Part shown: in pieces, positions 10,230-22,930 of the stretch
How the letters are laid out: each line of letters opens with the position of its first letter
Position numbering within the stretch: the stretch's first letter is position 1
Assembly: GCA_024811115.1 (NCBI GenBank)
Contig: JAKOGH010000783.1
Coordinates: forward strand, 310,001 to 374,000
DNA length: 64,000 nucleotides
Source: Terana coerulea
Taxonomy: Eukaryota > Basidiomycota > Agaricomycetes > Polyporales > Phanerochaetaceae
Reading direction: 5' to 3'
Notes under the pieces: generated by a model
Told to the model about the DNA's origin: nothing
Seen by the model: only the letters and a program-made list of their open reading frames with translations
The model's database searches: none
Translations under genes and position numbers: made by a program

Positions 10230-12900
10230 TCTACTCCTTTCTAATCACAATATTTATATATGACTTGGTTTCTGGTACTACCTCCAATATGCTTAGATAT
10301 CTTTCTAATGAGTTGCAATTTTGTGTCTTTATCTAAAATTTCCAAATCTCTAAATTCTTGTTTTAAATATCTAGAAGTGCCTCCAGTAATTTTCGATAAA
10401 TTAAAGCCTTGAATAATTACAATTCCTTCATAGGTAGAACCTTTTGATAAGCAAGCATACACATATTGATAACTTTTGCAATTTTGCAAGTTGCATACAT
10501 TATACTTTTAGTTCTACCTTGAGAGTTATGATTTGTCATTGCAAAATTTAATATAACAAGCACTTGAGATCTTTAGATTTTGATCTGTCTGTCATTAAGC
10601 ATGGTGCATGTGATATCAATTAATGCCTTGTCTGGTAACTGGAACCACATTGGCTAGTAATCCTTCCAATTGTATTTGATCTGGTGGACTTGTCAATTCC
10701 ACAAATACTGTTTCCAATACTTAATGATTATGTTCGTCTAATGGCTTAGCTTCAGCTAATAACTTTTGCCTCAGCACTATTGGTAACACCACATTCAGTT
10801 GCTAAGTTCTTTTTAATCATTATAAGTAATCTAATGCAAAGACTAATAACTCCTGACTGATTCTCTGAACTAGCATAAGACATATTCCATAGAGTGTCTT
10901 GTAAATATAGATTGATATTATTGCTTATGCACTATGGATTGACTTTACGCTTGCACTGCCATTTCTTACCATTTTCTTTATGTTCACCTAACTTCCACTT
11001 ATTATATATATAGAAGCTATGTAAAACTTGTCCTGTTTCATTAACAAAATGCTTAGTTTTGGCTTCATTAATTTTCATACCACAACAAAATCAATGAAGT
11101 GATCATTCATATATTTCTTAAGTGTGGATCTAACAGCTTAAGCTGATTAGGCCCTTTTCCAACAACTCTTGGCTGTAATAATCAAATATCCTCTTGTGTA
11201 CATGCTTTATACATCATATTTTCTAAGGCTGTTCTCAGTTTAGCATTTATTTCACCTTGTAGTCTTTGCCTCATATTTTCTCTCAGTATAACAACTATAG
11301 TAAATTAATGCCAGATCACTTTGCCAATTGCTACTTGCTGTTCTTTAACAGAGTTGGTTGTATGTATTGTGGATTGTATTTCACCAGCATATAATGGGTT
11401 TCTACCTACAGCTGAGGGTAATTAAACAAAGTCACTAGCAAAAATGATATTTAGGCCTCTAAAAGGTTCATGCTCTTTTTTCATAGCCAAGCACATTTTT
11501 TCACAGATTTTGTACAAATTCAGACAGTCAAGCATTGAGACCTCATCTAGGAAAAATTATAGTCAACATGCTGCAAGTTCTCAAAGGCTGCTGATAAAGC
11601 AGGGCTGTCTTTTTTCTCAAACTTGCTTAGCTTCAATAATAAATGATAAGTAGAGCCAGATATCAAAGCTGCTGCTGCACTAGTAGAGGCTACACAAGTA
11701 AATTTGTATGCTTCATTGCGCTCATTAAAGTAATGAATAAGTACTTTGATAACTTGTGATTTTTCTCTACCTGCCATCCCTTCCAAGATACATTTTAAAC
11801 TACTCTTCTGATGGCTTGCTAGCATGATTTACAACTATACTAAATGCTTTCTTTTGCTCTTTATTTAAGCTAATTTTAGCAACAGTGCTCTTGATCAATT
11901 TCTGCACTTCTTCTGTTAATGCTTTGAAGTTATCAGTAAGATACAATTTGTCAATCACCTCTACTGTATCAGCATTTTCCTGGCTAACTTTAGCAACTTC
12001 TTCAGACTTGTGCAATGATTCTGCACGTCTTTCTGCTAAAACAGCATCTTTCTTAGCTTTGAGCAGTATACTTCAATAATGACCAGTTTTATTATCACCA
12101 TTTTGAATAGAAATGTTAGCTATAACTATTCTATCCTGATCTTCTGGCTTGTATAAAGTACCATTATAATATAGCAACTTTTCAATATCCTGCATTTGTG
12201 ATAGCTTTTGATCTGCCTACTAAACAACCAACCGCATCTACTAGCAACATGCTGTAGATCTTTCTGATTTAGACTAGACAATGCCTCAGTGTTATAGTAT
12301 AAGTTGTTTAAATTGTTTTGCAAATCATAAATCAAGTCAATAAGCATACCTGCAGCATGTAACCCCTTTTCCTAGCTGCTGCAAAGTTATCTCTAGCATT
12401 ATTATATTCATACCTAATATAGAAGAATTTTATTAGCTGTAATTGCCTTTCAATAAATTTATAGTCAAGAAAAGTCTTATTCCACTGTCTATTTTCACTT
12501 TTCAGATTTTCACTAGACCTCCAAGGCTTGGAAAGAGTGAGCATTGCCATGCAATAATCTTCATAGTTTCTCTTGTTTTTTCTAGGCAATGCATTACTGA
12601 TAAAGTCAGGCACTTTGGCTTACGTTTCAGAGTATAACTTTACTTTGTGTGACTTATACTGTGGATGTTCAGGTAAAAATGAATTCCAAGCCAATAAAAC
12701 ACCAAATTCTTACTCAACATTACTTGGCTTTGCAGCTGTATCTTTTTCTTTGCTTTAGTAAAAATTTCATAGTGTACAGACTGATCATCTTCATTATCTA
12801 ATGTGTCTGAGTCATAACATTCAGGTTCAGAATCTATGTAAGGTAAATCCTTGTAATGTATTGCATTATGCTTTTCTAAATATATATCCATCACTTTCAA
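10230..12900 (-). pseudogene. Helitron H1 Pif1-type helicase remnant
   Basis: The helicase would unwind DNA during rolling-circle transposition. Reading downward on the minus strand: a segment with LPRKNKRNYEDYCMAMLTL and KPWRSSENLKSE (about 12590-12480), a conserved feature between Rep and helicase; NKEQKKAFSIV, a Q-motif-like stretch (about 11880-11850); a Walker A position reading GMAGREKS (about 11780-11757) where GxxGxGKS/T is expected; STSAAAALISGSTYH (motif Ia region); FLDEVSM (Walker B, about 11550); and a GLNIIFASDF-like segment followed by LRENMRQR (about 11450-11270). The Walker A Gly and Thr are replaced by Glu and Arg, and stops are frequent, so it is dead. Confidence 0.75.
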
Positions 12901-13779
12901 ATTAATCTAAATAGATTTGCATTCCCAAGTTTCATTGCCTAAGTTCCAGCAAATAAGCATTTGCAAATTTTTGCCAATCAATTTATAGTTTATAATCACA
13001 TCAACCAAAAACTCTCCTTTTTCATGGACTACTTTAGATTTTCGCCTTTTTCATATTTTCTAATCTAGCCATATAAGCAAATGTCCTCATACATGTCTAA
13101 TCTGTAAATATAGTCTGTAACATTGTTGTAATCTACTAGTTTATTGCAAGTTTTCTGAACAACTATAAAAGCTTTTATTCAAGTCATTTTGACATCTGAC
13201 TCCCAAAATTTGCGAACTTTATTGACACATCCTTCTAATAAAACCTTTGAAACTTATAGCTTATATGATGGTTTGGATGCTTGAGTAAATACATACAAGC
13301 CATTGGTTTACCAATTTCGCTTTATAAAGTCAATGCATTTACTACCTTGGTCAGTATTTTTCTTGCCTTTGTTTGCTAGAATTCATTACTTTCCAGCATT
13401 TCAGAATTACATTTAAATACTGTTTTTACTGCTTCAAACGTGGTATGCGTCTTAAGTGGTGTTTCAGTAATATAATCAGTCACATAGGCTATAACAAATT
13501 TGATAGCTGTGCAAGATAATAAGCTAGTAATATTTGAATTGCACTTGAAGACAAATGTAGCTACTAGAGTAAATATATTTATCCATGCTTTACCTTTTTC
13601 ATAAACAAAGCACTAGTTTCTGAATCTACTACAGTTTCCTTATCAGTTTTCCTAAAAATCTAGCTTTGCATGTTTTGTACTTGTTATTCTTACACTGTTT
13701 CATATAAGTATGCCTATTTAACAGATATAGCAAGTGATTGACTGTTTCGTAAAGTAGGCTCATCATGACTTTGCTTTTT

Positions 13780-14890
13780 TTGCACTAAGAGCATAAATGA
13801 TCACACTTTGGAATTTCGCATGGCTTGTCAACTTGCTCCAAAGGGATTTAAGTTGGTGGAATATAATTTGAACTGTTCTTTAGCTGTAAATCAATTTCTA
13901 CCATTTCACTCATTGTTTTATCAATGAACTCTAATATGGACAATTTCCAAATATTCTACTATGCATTTTGAACATCAGAGTCTGAATCCAAGATTCTATC
14001 TCTAATTTTCTAAAGTGTCAAAGAGTCTTTAATTCACATAAGCATATACATATGCAACATCAAACAGCTTTGTTGTTCTACCATTCCATAACAATCTGAT
14101 GTCTTTCCATATACTCCTGGATGCTGCAAGCTGACACTTAAGACATGTTTAATAAATGCATCAACTATAATTTTGAAAAGTCTTGCTCTAGCTACAGAAT
14201 TATTTCCAATAAGTTTTATGCACTCATTTTAGCCCAAAAATGATAGATATACAGTTTGATTGATACTAGCAAAGTAAACTGCATCAGGATGTGCTATATC
14301 TACTGATGCAAAAGTGACAAACCAGCTTGGTGCTCCTAGACATGATGTTAAAGACTATATTTCATTTCTCATATTCTTCCTACTTGTAATTGAGCTTGGT
14401 ACATAAGCATTTATATAGTTTATACCACTGATGACTTTGAAGCACTCTTTTTCTTCAGCTGACAACTCTTTCAAATTAACAGGCCCATGCTCTAGCTTAT
14501 TTATCAATTCAGTCAGAGTAGCTTCTTTTATTTTTAATAATGTTTCTGCAATAGTGCTAAAATGATTTCTAGCTACAAGCAAAAATCTACCAGTAGTGCT
14601 GTTTTTAATTTATTGATGATTAAAGGCAATCAAAAGAAAGAATTTATTTTGTTGGAAGCACTTGTCATGATACATTAGTAAATGCTATATATGCCATTTA
14701 TTAGAAATATGTGCACTGCCAATTATGCCGCTAATCCTACTAAGTCTGTATGAAAATAGCCAAGGAAACATCTGTGGATACAGTTGAGAATTATCATATA
14801 ATGACTCAGGAGTCACAGAATGGGTTATAGCTAAAGCCTTTTTACCTTATTTGAAATGCTACAAGGCTTTATTGCAAATCTTTATATAAT
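13780..14890 (-). pseudogene. Helitron H1 Rep-like (Helitron_like_N) remnant
   Basis: The HUH-type Rep endonuclease would nick and join DNA. The stretch 14355-14582 reads MLVARNHFSTIAETLLKIKE, typical of the Helitron N-terminal domain. Just downstream come APSWFVTFASVDIAHPDA (matching the conserved F-x-T-x-S-x-x-D-x-H-P region) and a MLHMYML segment where the His-hydrophobic-His catalytic motif belongs; only one His survives. Upstream it matches the 48419-48720 frames residue for residue over long stretches. Stops occur throughout. Confidence 0.7.
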
Positions 14891-16850
14891 CAGCTGTGCT
14901 GATTACAATTTCTGAGTTTAAAATAAAATAAAATAGTACAGTTAGCATATTAGGGCAGCTTTTTGACTTTGTTATGTTTTAGTGCTCTGAGCTCAATAAA
15001 ATCACACAAATTCTGTAAAATACTTAAGTACGCTTCCAAGCATAAACAAACCTTGTAAGAATATTTCTGGCATTTGTAGTGATGCTTTATCTTTATAATA
15101 GTGGTTATAGTGTATAATTATAGCTTATTCTGAGTATATGTTCACTTGCCAAGGCTACAAGTGGTACAAATTGCTATTAATGTTTGCAGACATTTTTAAC
15201 ATTTTGTAAACTATGTGCGAATACTTTCGTAATTTGTGGTATTTTACAAGTATATTGGTACCATACTCTATGACTACTACTCACTAGCCAGGGTGAATCA
15301 TAGATTAAAAAGTTAAATAAATCTGAAGAATTACAATAGTATTTATGAAGAAGTATTTGTATATAGTAAACATGTTTGCATGCTTTTAGTATCTTATTCC
15401 ACTGTTCTGATAATATGAAGCCCTTAAACCTTTCTTTTTCACAATGTAAGCCCCATTACTCAGGCTGTGGATGTTATAATATCACAATCATGGCCCACAG
15501 CGCATCGAACATCCCCTAATACATGCTTGAATATTTACATGATTTGTGGTATTATATCTGTATTTTAAAACCACACTCTATTACTGCTATGCACTAGCCA
15601 GGGTAAATCATAGACTGATAATTCCAGATAGGTTTCAAAATTCTACATATATTCATAAAGACGCATATGCATATAGAGAATATTTTTATATCCTCCCTGA
15701 ATGGTATTCTGCTCTTTAGATGGGAATAAGCCATTAAAGCTTGCTTTTCTTACATTGAAAGCCACATAACTCAGGCTGTGAATGCTCACAAATGGTAATT
15801 ATATTATTCCATACTTATAACATGCCATTCCACATGCTTAAATATATGCAGGAATTATGGTATTATATATGGCTTATAGCCGGCCACTTTATACTTGCTA
15901 CCTAAAGCTACATCCAAGTATAGCATATGCAATCCATCATCTAGCACTTATTTAGCGGCTGGGGTCTTTATAGCAATACTTAGAGAATTGCTTGTGTCAT
16001 CTATACTACTATCAATCCATGTCAGCCAGTCAAAACTGTGAGCTCACTGTTTAAAACAGCAAGCATACATGCCAAAGCTATAGCATTTTAAACTGGTTGG
16101 CTAATCTGAGTTTGAAAATAAGCGCCTGGTCCGGCCCTAAACAAGTCACATGCTCTGCAAGCCTTGTCTCTTGTTGAGCATCTTGCAACTCTTCCTTTAC
16201 CACCACCATCTCCAATACAAATTCAAGTGCTATAGATATTAACAAAGGTATAACATTTTATACCTCTGTGCTAGCGCTCTGGAGTCTTTTGTTATGCCTT
16301 AACCATAGCATTGGGCTTTATGACAGCTTATTGAATGCCAGCAACAGTGCAAATAGTATAACAGATACTAATCCAAAAGTTTCATATTGCTTAGCAACTT
16401 GGTATCCTGGGCCACTAACCACTGCACATCAGGCCAAATAGTAAGCATTAACAGGTGTGGAATATGCCAGATAGTCTGTGCATATTCATAACATAGATAA
16501 GTAGTGCCATAGAGAATAGTCTCGGTATATATTACTTATATTGCCCTATTTCTAATATATGTTCACGGCATAGTCTGCAAATTCTCAGAGAATAGTCTGC
16601 AGTGCAATATTTCCTGATAAGCACTCATCATCAACATCACAGACTGTGGTGTGGGCTTTCATTCACACTTAGTAGGTGCACTGGATAGCACTTTAAATCC
16701 ATAACAATGATAAGGGATATATTTTGTTGTAATACACTGCTACAAATGACTACCAATACTACAAAGATGCAGTACATATAATATTATGCATGTAATGATT
16801 TCGACTGCTGGCACAAACTTAGCAACTATTGAGCAACTTCTCAAGCAATA
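14891..16850 (+). repeat. Helitron-associated non-coding repeat block
   Basis: The part 15860-16490 matches 44480-45440 on the same strand, and a shorter, more diverged match lies at 22990-23300. In the 44-49 kb copy this DNA lies upstream of the Helitron N-terminal frame, so it is probably Helitron 5' non-coding sequence. The last 50 bases (to 16850) match the start of that frame near 47220. No protein was recognised. Confidence 0.5.
15200..15900 (+). repeat. 310-bp tandem repeat, two units plus a partial third
   Basis: The phrase [AG]A[AT]TT[GA]TGGTATT appears at 15231, 15541 and about 15852, giving a period of 310-311 bases. The units also share CACTAGCCAGGGT[GA]AATCAT and a TCAGGCTGTG[GA]ATG phrase. 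A single partial unit occurs at about 44430-44520 in the related block. Confidence 0.65.
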
Positions 16851-17715
16851 CAGTGAAGCTCAAAAATAATGCAAGTACAATTAGCAGGCTTGGAAAGATT
16901 GGCTTGTATTTTTGTAACTAAGAAAGCTTTCGACCTAAATGTATGACAGTTGGAAAGCTCCATACTAGCACTATTTCTAGTTGTAGCTACTTTGCCATAT
17001 ACGGTAAATGTGACTGAATACATGCACGATATATGTCAAACTTGCACTTTGAATGAATCAACTATATCTCAGCAGGGAAATATACTATGCACTTGTACCA
17101 TAGCGCAAAATAAACCTTTTCATAGCTCCTTTCAACGCCATATTATATTAGCTCACCATTCATCACAAATGCGATGCTACAGTGCAAACAATGTGGATCA
17201 TTATTTTGCACAAAGGTAATTGTATTGCAACTCTGAATTAAATGGTGATATATAGCTACCCATCTGCACACTCATGCAGAACGGTATATAAGGTATATTT
17301 CAAAGTTCAGTTTGTATATGCACATTGCACACTTATATATAAATTGTACAAAGTATAAGTGCACTACTCATTAGATATATTGCGCTATAATAGAGTCAAC
17401 TTGGCGGAATCTGAAATCATACAGCACGAACTCAGAAGAAGACAGTCTAAGGTATACTTTGAGCTATGAAACAAGTTTGCAGCATATTTCCCTGCTGAGA
17501 TATAGTTGATTTATTCAAAATGTAAGTTTGGCAGATATTGCGCATGTATTCAGTCACACTTATCATATATGACAGTATGGCCACATCGAAAATGGCTCTA
17601 GTATGGAGCTTTTTAACTATCAAATATTCAGGCCCAAAGCTTTCTAAGTTAAAAATATAGAAGCCAATCTTTCCAAGCCTGCTGACTGTACTTGCGTTAT
17701 TTTTGAGCTTCACTG
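16851..17715 (+). mobile_element. TIR element family M1 (MITE), complete copy A
   Basis: An 865-bp non-coding hairpin bounded by TA. It begins CAGTGAAGCTCAAAAATAA and ends with the inverse, so the arms are about 275 bases or more each. CAGTG ends at a TA target are typical of Tc1/mariner derivatives. Frames at 16950-17219 (+) and 17447-17803 (-) are only the arms read as protein. Related copies lie at 24746-25105, 25154-26007, 33870-34287, 34289-37511 (interrupted) and 45838-46701. Confidence 0.8.
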
Positions 17716-17717
17716 TA

Positions 17718-18449
17718 AGAACATGCAAGTCATTATATACAGTAATGGTGCTAGCTAAAGAGTGCCAATAGTTAGAATTTGCTTTAATACTTGTTTCAAT
17801 CATAGCTTTACTAATAAAAGATATATTGCTTTAGTAAGAATATAATACAGCTGTGAAAGGATGTAGTTTTGGATCTATGTCATGCTCATTTAATGATAGC
17901 TTCCAAGTTATAAGCAGCAATAGAAATCGTTTGGTGGCTGCAACATATATATTTAGTAACATTTATAAAGCTTTGTATAAAGCAGATATGCACATATAAC
18001 ATTTTGCATGTGAGCTAATTAGGTTGTGAAAGTGAAGCGTTAGACAGTGCTAGTGATACATCACTTATAACACAGCTGACAAAAGAAACAAATAATAGGT
18101 GCTGTGGTAATAAAATATTTTGCATTACAGCCTGTGTATTAGAAGCTATTATTCAATGAGTACAGTATGATTTAAAACCTACATCTTTTAGCAGTTCTAT
18201 CATGTTCTAACCAGGAGCGCAATATATTTTATTAGTGAAGTTATGATTAAAATACATCTTATAGCAAATTCTGACTATTTGCACTTTCCAAGTAGTACCA
18301 TTATTATAAATGGTAGCATGTGCATTTTTAAAATTAAATGCCAGTTGCAGCTACACAATGATAGTTTTGCTATATGCTAAAGCATTCTCGTTAAAATGAT
18401 ATGGCCAAAAGAAGTTGAGGCCAAATGACTCCTATGCGTTGCTTTTAAT
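17718..18449 (+). mobile_element. TIR element family M2, left-truncated copy
   Basis: It matches the other M2 copies (43515-44382, 49520-50320, 53517-54836) including the phrase AGTTGAGGCCAAATGA near the right end, and finishes at a TAATGACTACTGTGTA-type terminus. The left terminal arm is missing because copy A of family M1 abuts it. It provides the empty site for the solo LTR inside the 53517-54836 copy, near 18040. Confidence 0.6.
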
Positions 18450-19846
18450 GACTACTGTGTAAAAGTTCGGTATTGCTTAGCAGCTTGATATTATGGAAGC
18501 ACCAACCTAGAAAATCTCCAAATAGATAATGGCATGGTTTTGGGCACTACCCCAGAAAGGCACTTATTCACTATTTCAGAAAGTTTTGTGTTGCTTAAGA
18601 GCGTAATGTTATAAAGCATCATCCTAGAAAGTCTTCAAGCAGATAATAGCATAGTTTTCAGTGCTATTATCAACAGGCACTACTATTGGATACTATAGTT
18701 TTGAGCACAAAACCAATAAGTCCCTAAAATTTAGACAATGTAGCATAAATATCTACTATAATTCTTTTTTAAAAAGTCACTTGCAATGAACCATGCTATG
18801 ATGATGCATATAGTTGGGTTGCATGCATTTATGGGCAGTTATATGTGCTTTACACAACTTCTAAATATATTGTGCAAGTTTTATCTCGCTATTATAAGCT
18901 GTTGCCTTAAAGTCAATTTATAATATATATGAGCATAACTTCATGCAGAAAATAAAAGCAATGGCTACAATGTGGCAATATAATGGCTTTGTACTACTTA
19001 AACCTTAAAGTGCCTTATCCTATAAACTAGTTCCAACCTGAGTTAAATGAGCCACTGTTTATGCATAGCAAGTACAATTTCTTTGTTTGCATTTGCTAAT
19101 TTCTTACCCTTTCTCCAGGTATTACTCATATTCACTGCTATAAAAAGCATTTCAATTGCAAAGTATATTTTAAAACATTGAAACCACTATAACCTACATG
19201 TATAAATATAAATATACTTATTGGCAATGTTTTCAAAAGTTTAACGGATTATTTAACACTTTCCTTTTATTTACATTTGAGAAAGTCACATGTTATGAAC
19301 TTCTTTGAAAGTGTGTTTAAATGAATATATTGAGAATAATAGCAAAAGATTTGAAGGTAGCTTGACACTATACATTTTACTTTGTTAAAGGAGTTACATT
19401 AAAGTAATAGTTGCAGCAATATGTTGGTATGCTGAAAAAGGTGCAAATAAATATGATAAAGCAGAACAATATGTGCTAGCAGCATTTTGTGCATAGGCAA
19501 ACTTTTATATAAAGTAGACACTTATAAGCAAGTTCAAACATAGCTTATTGATAACATTTACTGGTATTAAAGGGTATTGTCCAATGTAAACAGTATTTAA
19601 AGTGTCTAAAATCCTGCATATATGATGGTATCCAGTTTACATCTATGCTAGTATCCATGAATATGTTGGTATTCATAGTATATTTTTCCGCCTTTTAATA
19701 AGTCATCTAACATTATTCCTTTCTGCTACATTTGTTTTGATAAGGAAGATATGCCTAATATTAGCTTAAATACACTAGTTCACTATAGTGTTCTTAGCAA
19801 GAATACCAGCTTGGACAGAATAAGCACAAGTCATCAATTTGTTTTA
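18450..19846. repeat. Dispersed repeat block, no genes seen
   Basis: The part 18450-18780 matches 45420-45790, and 18790-18845 is the uninterrupted version of the site where an M1 element sits at 45838-46701. 19730-19846 matches 22440-22555. No protein frame was recognised. Confidence 0.5.
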
Positions 19847-21904
19847 CACTCGCGAACGCAAGAGGAAAATCCCGAGGATTTATGGTGTAAACACGTGGTG
19901 GTCTGAAATAAAATGGCCAGCATAAGTCACGCTGGCATTAATTAGATATTCCTTTTGGGAGATATATCCCTTAAATGAATGTGTAAATCTACTTCACTGA
20001 CTTTATATCCTTCCTCAATAACTCACAAAGCTTTACTCTGAGAATAAATCCCTCATATCACTTGTAGTTTTTTTGTGGATTCATAATGAGCACATTACTT
20101 GTAGGCAACAAGATAAATTGACTAGATAAATTAAAAAACAAGTCGCACATGTATTCAGCATGAACTAGGCGGAGGTTTTCAAAATACATCCGCAGGATTT
20201 ATTGTGGCAATATATTCTACCTAACACAGTGAGAGACATTGAGGACATATGGTTAATATCAGTAAGATAAAGAACACAGATATATTCATTATTATCACAA
20301 AACTCTAATACTCACCTGCTAGGAATGCTTGGAGAGGTTGGGGAGAGCAGGGGACTTTGAGTAAAGCGAGTAGAGGAGATATGAATCAACGATGTTGTTG
20401 AGTCTGGGGTATTAGCCCTCAGACTAGCCTCCTTATATACATGTGTAGAGGACCCCAGACACTATCTAAGACCTCCAATACCATGTGGCCGACTGATACA
20501 GCCAGGAGCGATCCATGACTAGCGGCCAGAGCATACCGCCGCTCTAACTCCCTTATCAGATCTCGACCTAGCTATTATGCTAACATCAACACTATCTAGA
20601 TATCCTAATCTAGCTATTGTACACTACCAGTACATGATGTCATAGTGACCTCATAGTGAGGTTATAGTCTGAACGAATCCAGAACTGAGTACATGATCCT
20701 GTGTCCATATGAGGCATATCCTCGATAACCATGCATCCATCGCATGGTCAACTGATCAGCATCTTGTAACGCTGTTGTGACGACTGGGTAACATGTCCCG
20801 TGACTTGATGTTATACTCTAAGCGCTGTATGCTAGCACTGAGGAAATTTGTGACAATTATAAATCATGCACCACATATCCCCAGGATAAATCCAGCAGGA
20901 CCTCTGACACTTAGAACCAAAGATGTCTGCTGAAGATAGTAGTCAGTCATATTCAACATAAGCCTTTTGACTATAGACACTAAACACACAATGTGCATTG
21001 GTAAATTCACATACAATTGCAAATTTAGTGAGAGCTATCAACTTTTGTATACTTTGCACAATGGCGCGTGATTTATAGAACTTTATTGCCCAAGTTAACA
21101 ACCCTCGTCAGATTGCACTGTTTTGACATCACAGTGTTAGCATCATCAGTCGGAGTCCCCATGGGGTGTAAACATGTAAGTCAAAACAGCGCAATCTGGC
21201 CGAGGTCATTAACTTAAATAGCAAATTTCAACAGATATGCCGCCATTATGCAATGTACACAAAAGTTCAAGATAGTCCTTACTGGATTTGCCATTGTATC
21301 CGAATATACTAATGTGCATACTAGTAAGTTTATTGTCAGTAATTAAAAGTCTCATATTGAATGAGTCTATGTCTAACTACTACATTCAGCAAATATCTAT
21401 GTTTTTAAGTGTCTGAGGTCCTGCTGGATTTATCATGGAGATATGCAATATACAATTTATGATGAATATATGTGTGTTCTTTATTTTACTTATGTCAACC
21501 GCGTGTCCTCAATATCTCTTGCTGAGTTAGGTGGAATATATTGCCATAATACATTCTGTGGATATATTCTGAAGACTTCTGTCTATTTCATGCTGAATAC
21601 ATGCACAACTTGTTTTGTATTTGTCCAAGGAATTTATCTTGTTGCTTATAAATAATGTGCCCATTATAAATCCATGGAACAGCTACGAGAGATACAAGAG
21701 ATTTATTGTTAGAATAAAGCTCTGTGAGGCATCAGGGAAGGATACAGAGTTAGGTGTGCAGATTTACGTATTTATTTAAGTTGTATATCTTCTGAAATGG
21801 AATATTCAATCAATCCGTGCTGACTTATGCTGGCCATTTTGTTTCGAGCTCCCACGTGTTAACACAATAAATCCTCGGAATTTATCTTTTGGGTTCTGCA
21901 GTGT
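19847..21904 (+). mobile_element. Long-TIR hairpin element family F, copy 1 (with nested solo LTR)
   Basis: Two inverted arms of roughly 700 bases meet near 21140. The ends read CACTCGCGAACGC on the left and, inverted, ACACTGCAGAACCC on the right, each next to TA. Removing the nested solo LTR leaves about 1.49 kb. A paralogous empty site exists at about 22548-22556, where the same flanking sequence is continuous. The ends resemble pogo/Tc1-mariner termini (CAGT-x-GAAC, TA target). No transposase is encoded. A sister copy is at 34423-35891. Confidence 0.8.
20293..20855 (-). mobile_element. Solo LTR, family 1, nested in hairpin element
   Basis: It has the same ends and internal motifs as the solo LTR at 6065-6624. 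It is flanked by a perfect 5-bp duplication attat (20288-20292 and 20856-20860). The sister hairpin at 34423-35891 is uninterrupted at the matching place (near 34863), which confirms the insertion. Confidence 0.9.
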
Positions 21905-22930
21905 TACTTTCCACTACTCAGCAATATCTTAATTTGGCCATTAGTCATTAGTGTTCACACAGGTTTTTTGCACTCTGTGGTAATAGTGCAGAGAAAACCT
22001 ACGTGATGTACTTTGACTAAGCCCAAGGGCAAAGTTAGCGCTCATTTATTGTGATTGTAAGCAATTTATTAAGGCCTTACAGCTAGAGTGCATAAAAATG
22101 TGCAATGAAAACCCAATAGATGTAAGTGAATTCCGAGGATAATCCCTGGTGTTATTCTAAGCGCAATACAAATAGTAAAATGGGCAAGCAGTCTTTTAAT
22201 ATATTCAGCACAGTTGCACAGTGCTAAATACTTGGATACATGGCTGTTCTCTTTATAAAGCACTTTGTGGAGCGTCTAAATTGCTGAATACATCTGTATT
22301 CCCATCAAATATGCATATGTTACCATGTGAATATTTTTATATTCATTGGATATTTATTGGACTTACAGTAGGTTACTCATTACAGTGCTTTGCAGGTGCA
22401 TCTAAAGTAGTTGCATGCCATCCACCCTTTATAAATGTATTTGATAAGGGATGTGTTCAATGTCAGCCTATATATAGTAGTTCACTATTTCGGTCTTAGC
22501 ATTAGCACCAACTTGGACAGAATAAGCCCAATTCATTTATTTGTCTCAGTAGCCTTAGCTCAGCAATACTTTATCTTGACCATTAGTCATTAGTATTCAT
22601 GTCCCCTCTTTTCACCGCTATAGTGGCGAAGAATAGATTATTTGAAAAGCAGTTTGACTAAGCCTTGGAGCAAAGTTAGCGCTTATTTATTGCGATTTTA
22701 AACGATTTATTATAGCTACACTTCTTGAAACTATAAGTATGCATTGTTAAAAAGTAAATCAAATTGTGATAATTCCGAAAGTAATCCTGTATATAAATAC
22801 AAATTGACATGTAATGTTAATTATAATGGATTATTTTTTCTCTCAGTTACTATATATTATGGCTAATTATGTGATTGTTACTAGTAAACACACATTATAG
22901 CAGGCTGTTATTGCCTATTAATGCCAATTA
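21905..22930. repeat. Direct repeat pair flanking the hairpin; otherwise unassigned
   Basis: Bases 21905-22080, together with 19730-19846, correspond to 22440-22740; the second copy lacks the hairpin. Both copies share the phrase GACTAAGCC followed by CAAAGTTAGCGCT. No gene is visible between them. Confidence 0.6.

Larger units (their letters stand above)
9050..14890 (-). mobile_element. Helitron H1 (Rep-helicase), decayed
   Basis: This is a rolling-circle transposon read on the minus strand in the order Rep-like region, Pif1-type helicase, C-terminal module. Every part carries multiple stops. Matching fragments occur elsewhere: the Rep at 48269-49505 (+), and the C-terminal module at 26020-26900 and 53080-55390. 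The N-terminal zinc region seen in the 44-49 kb copy is not present upstream; similarity stops near 14890. The terminal TC and CTRR ends could not be placed. Confidence 0.8.

Noticed and set aside
17447..17803. A 118-codon frame almost identical to the frame at 24702-25013, tempting as a conserved gene family
   Set aside because: Both are the same arm of an M1 hairpin element read as protein; the opposite arm does not keep the frame and the element is non-coding.
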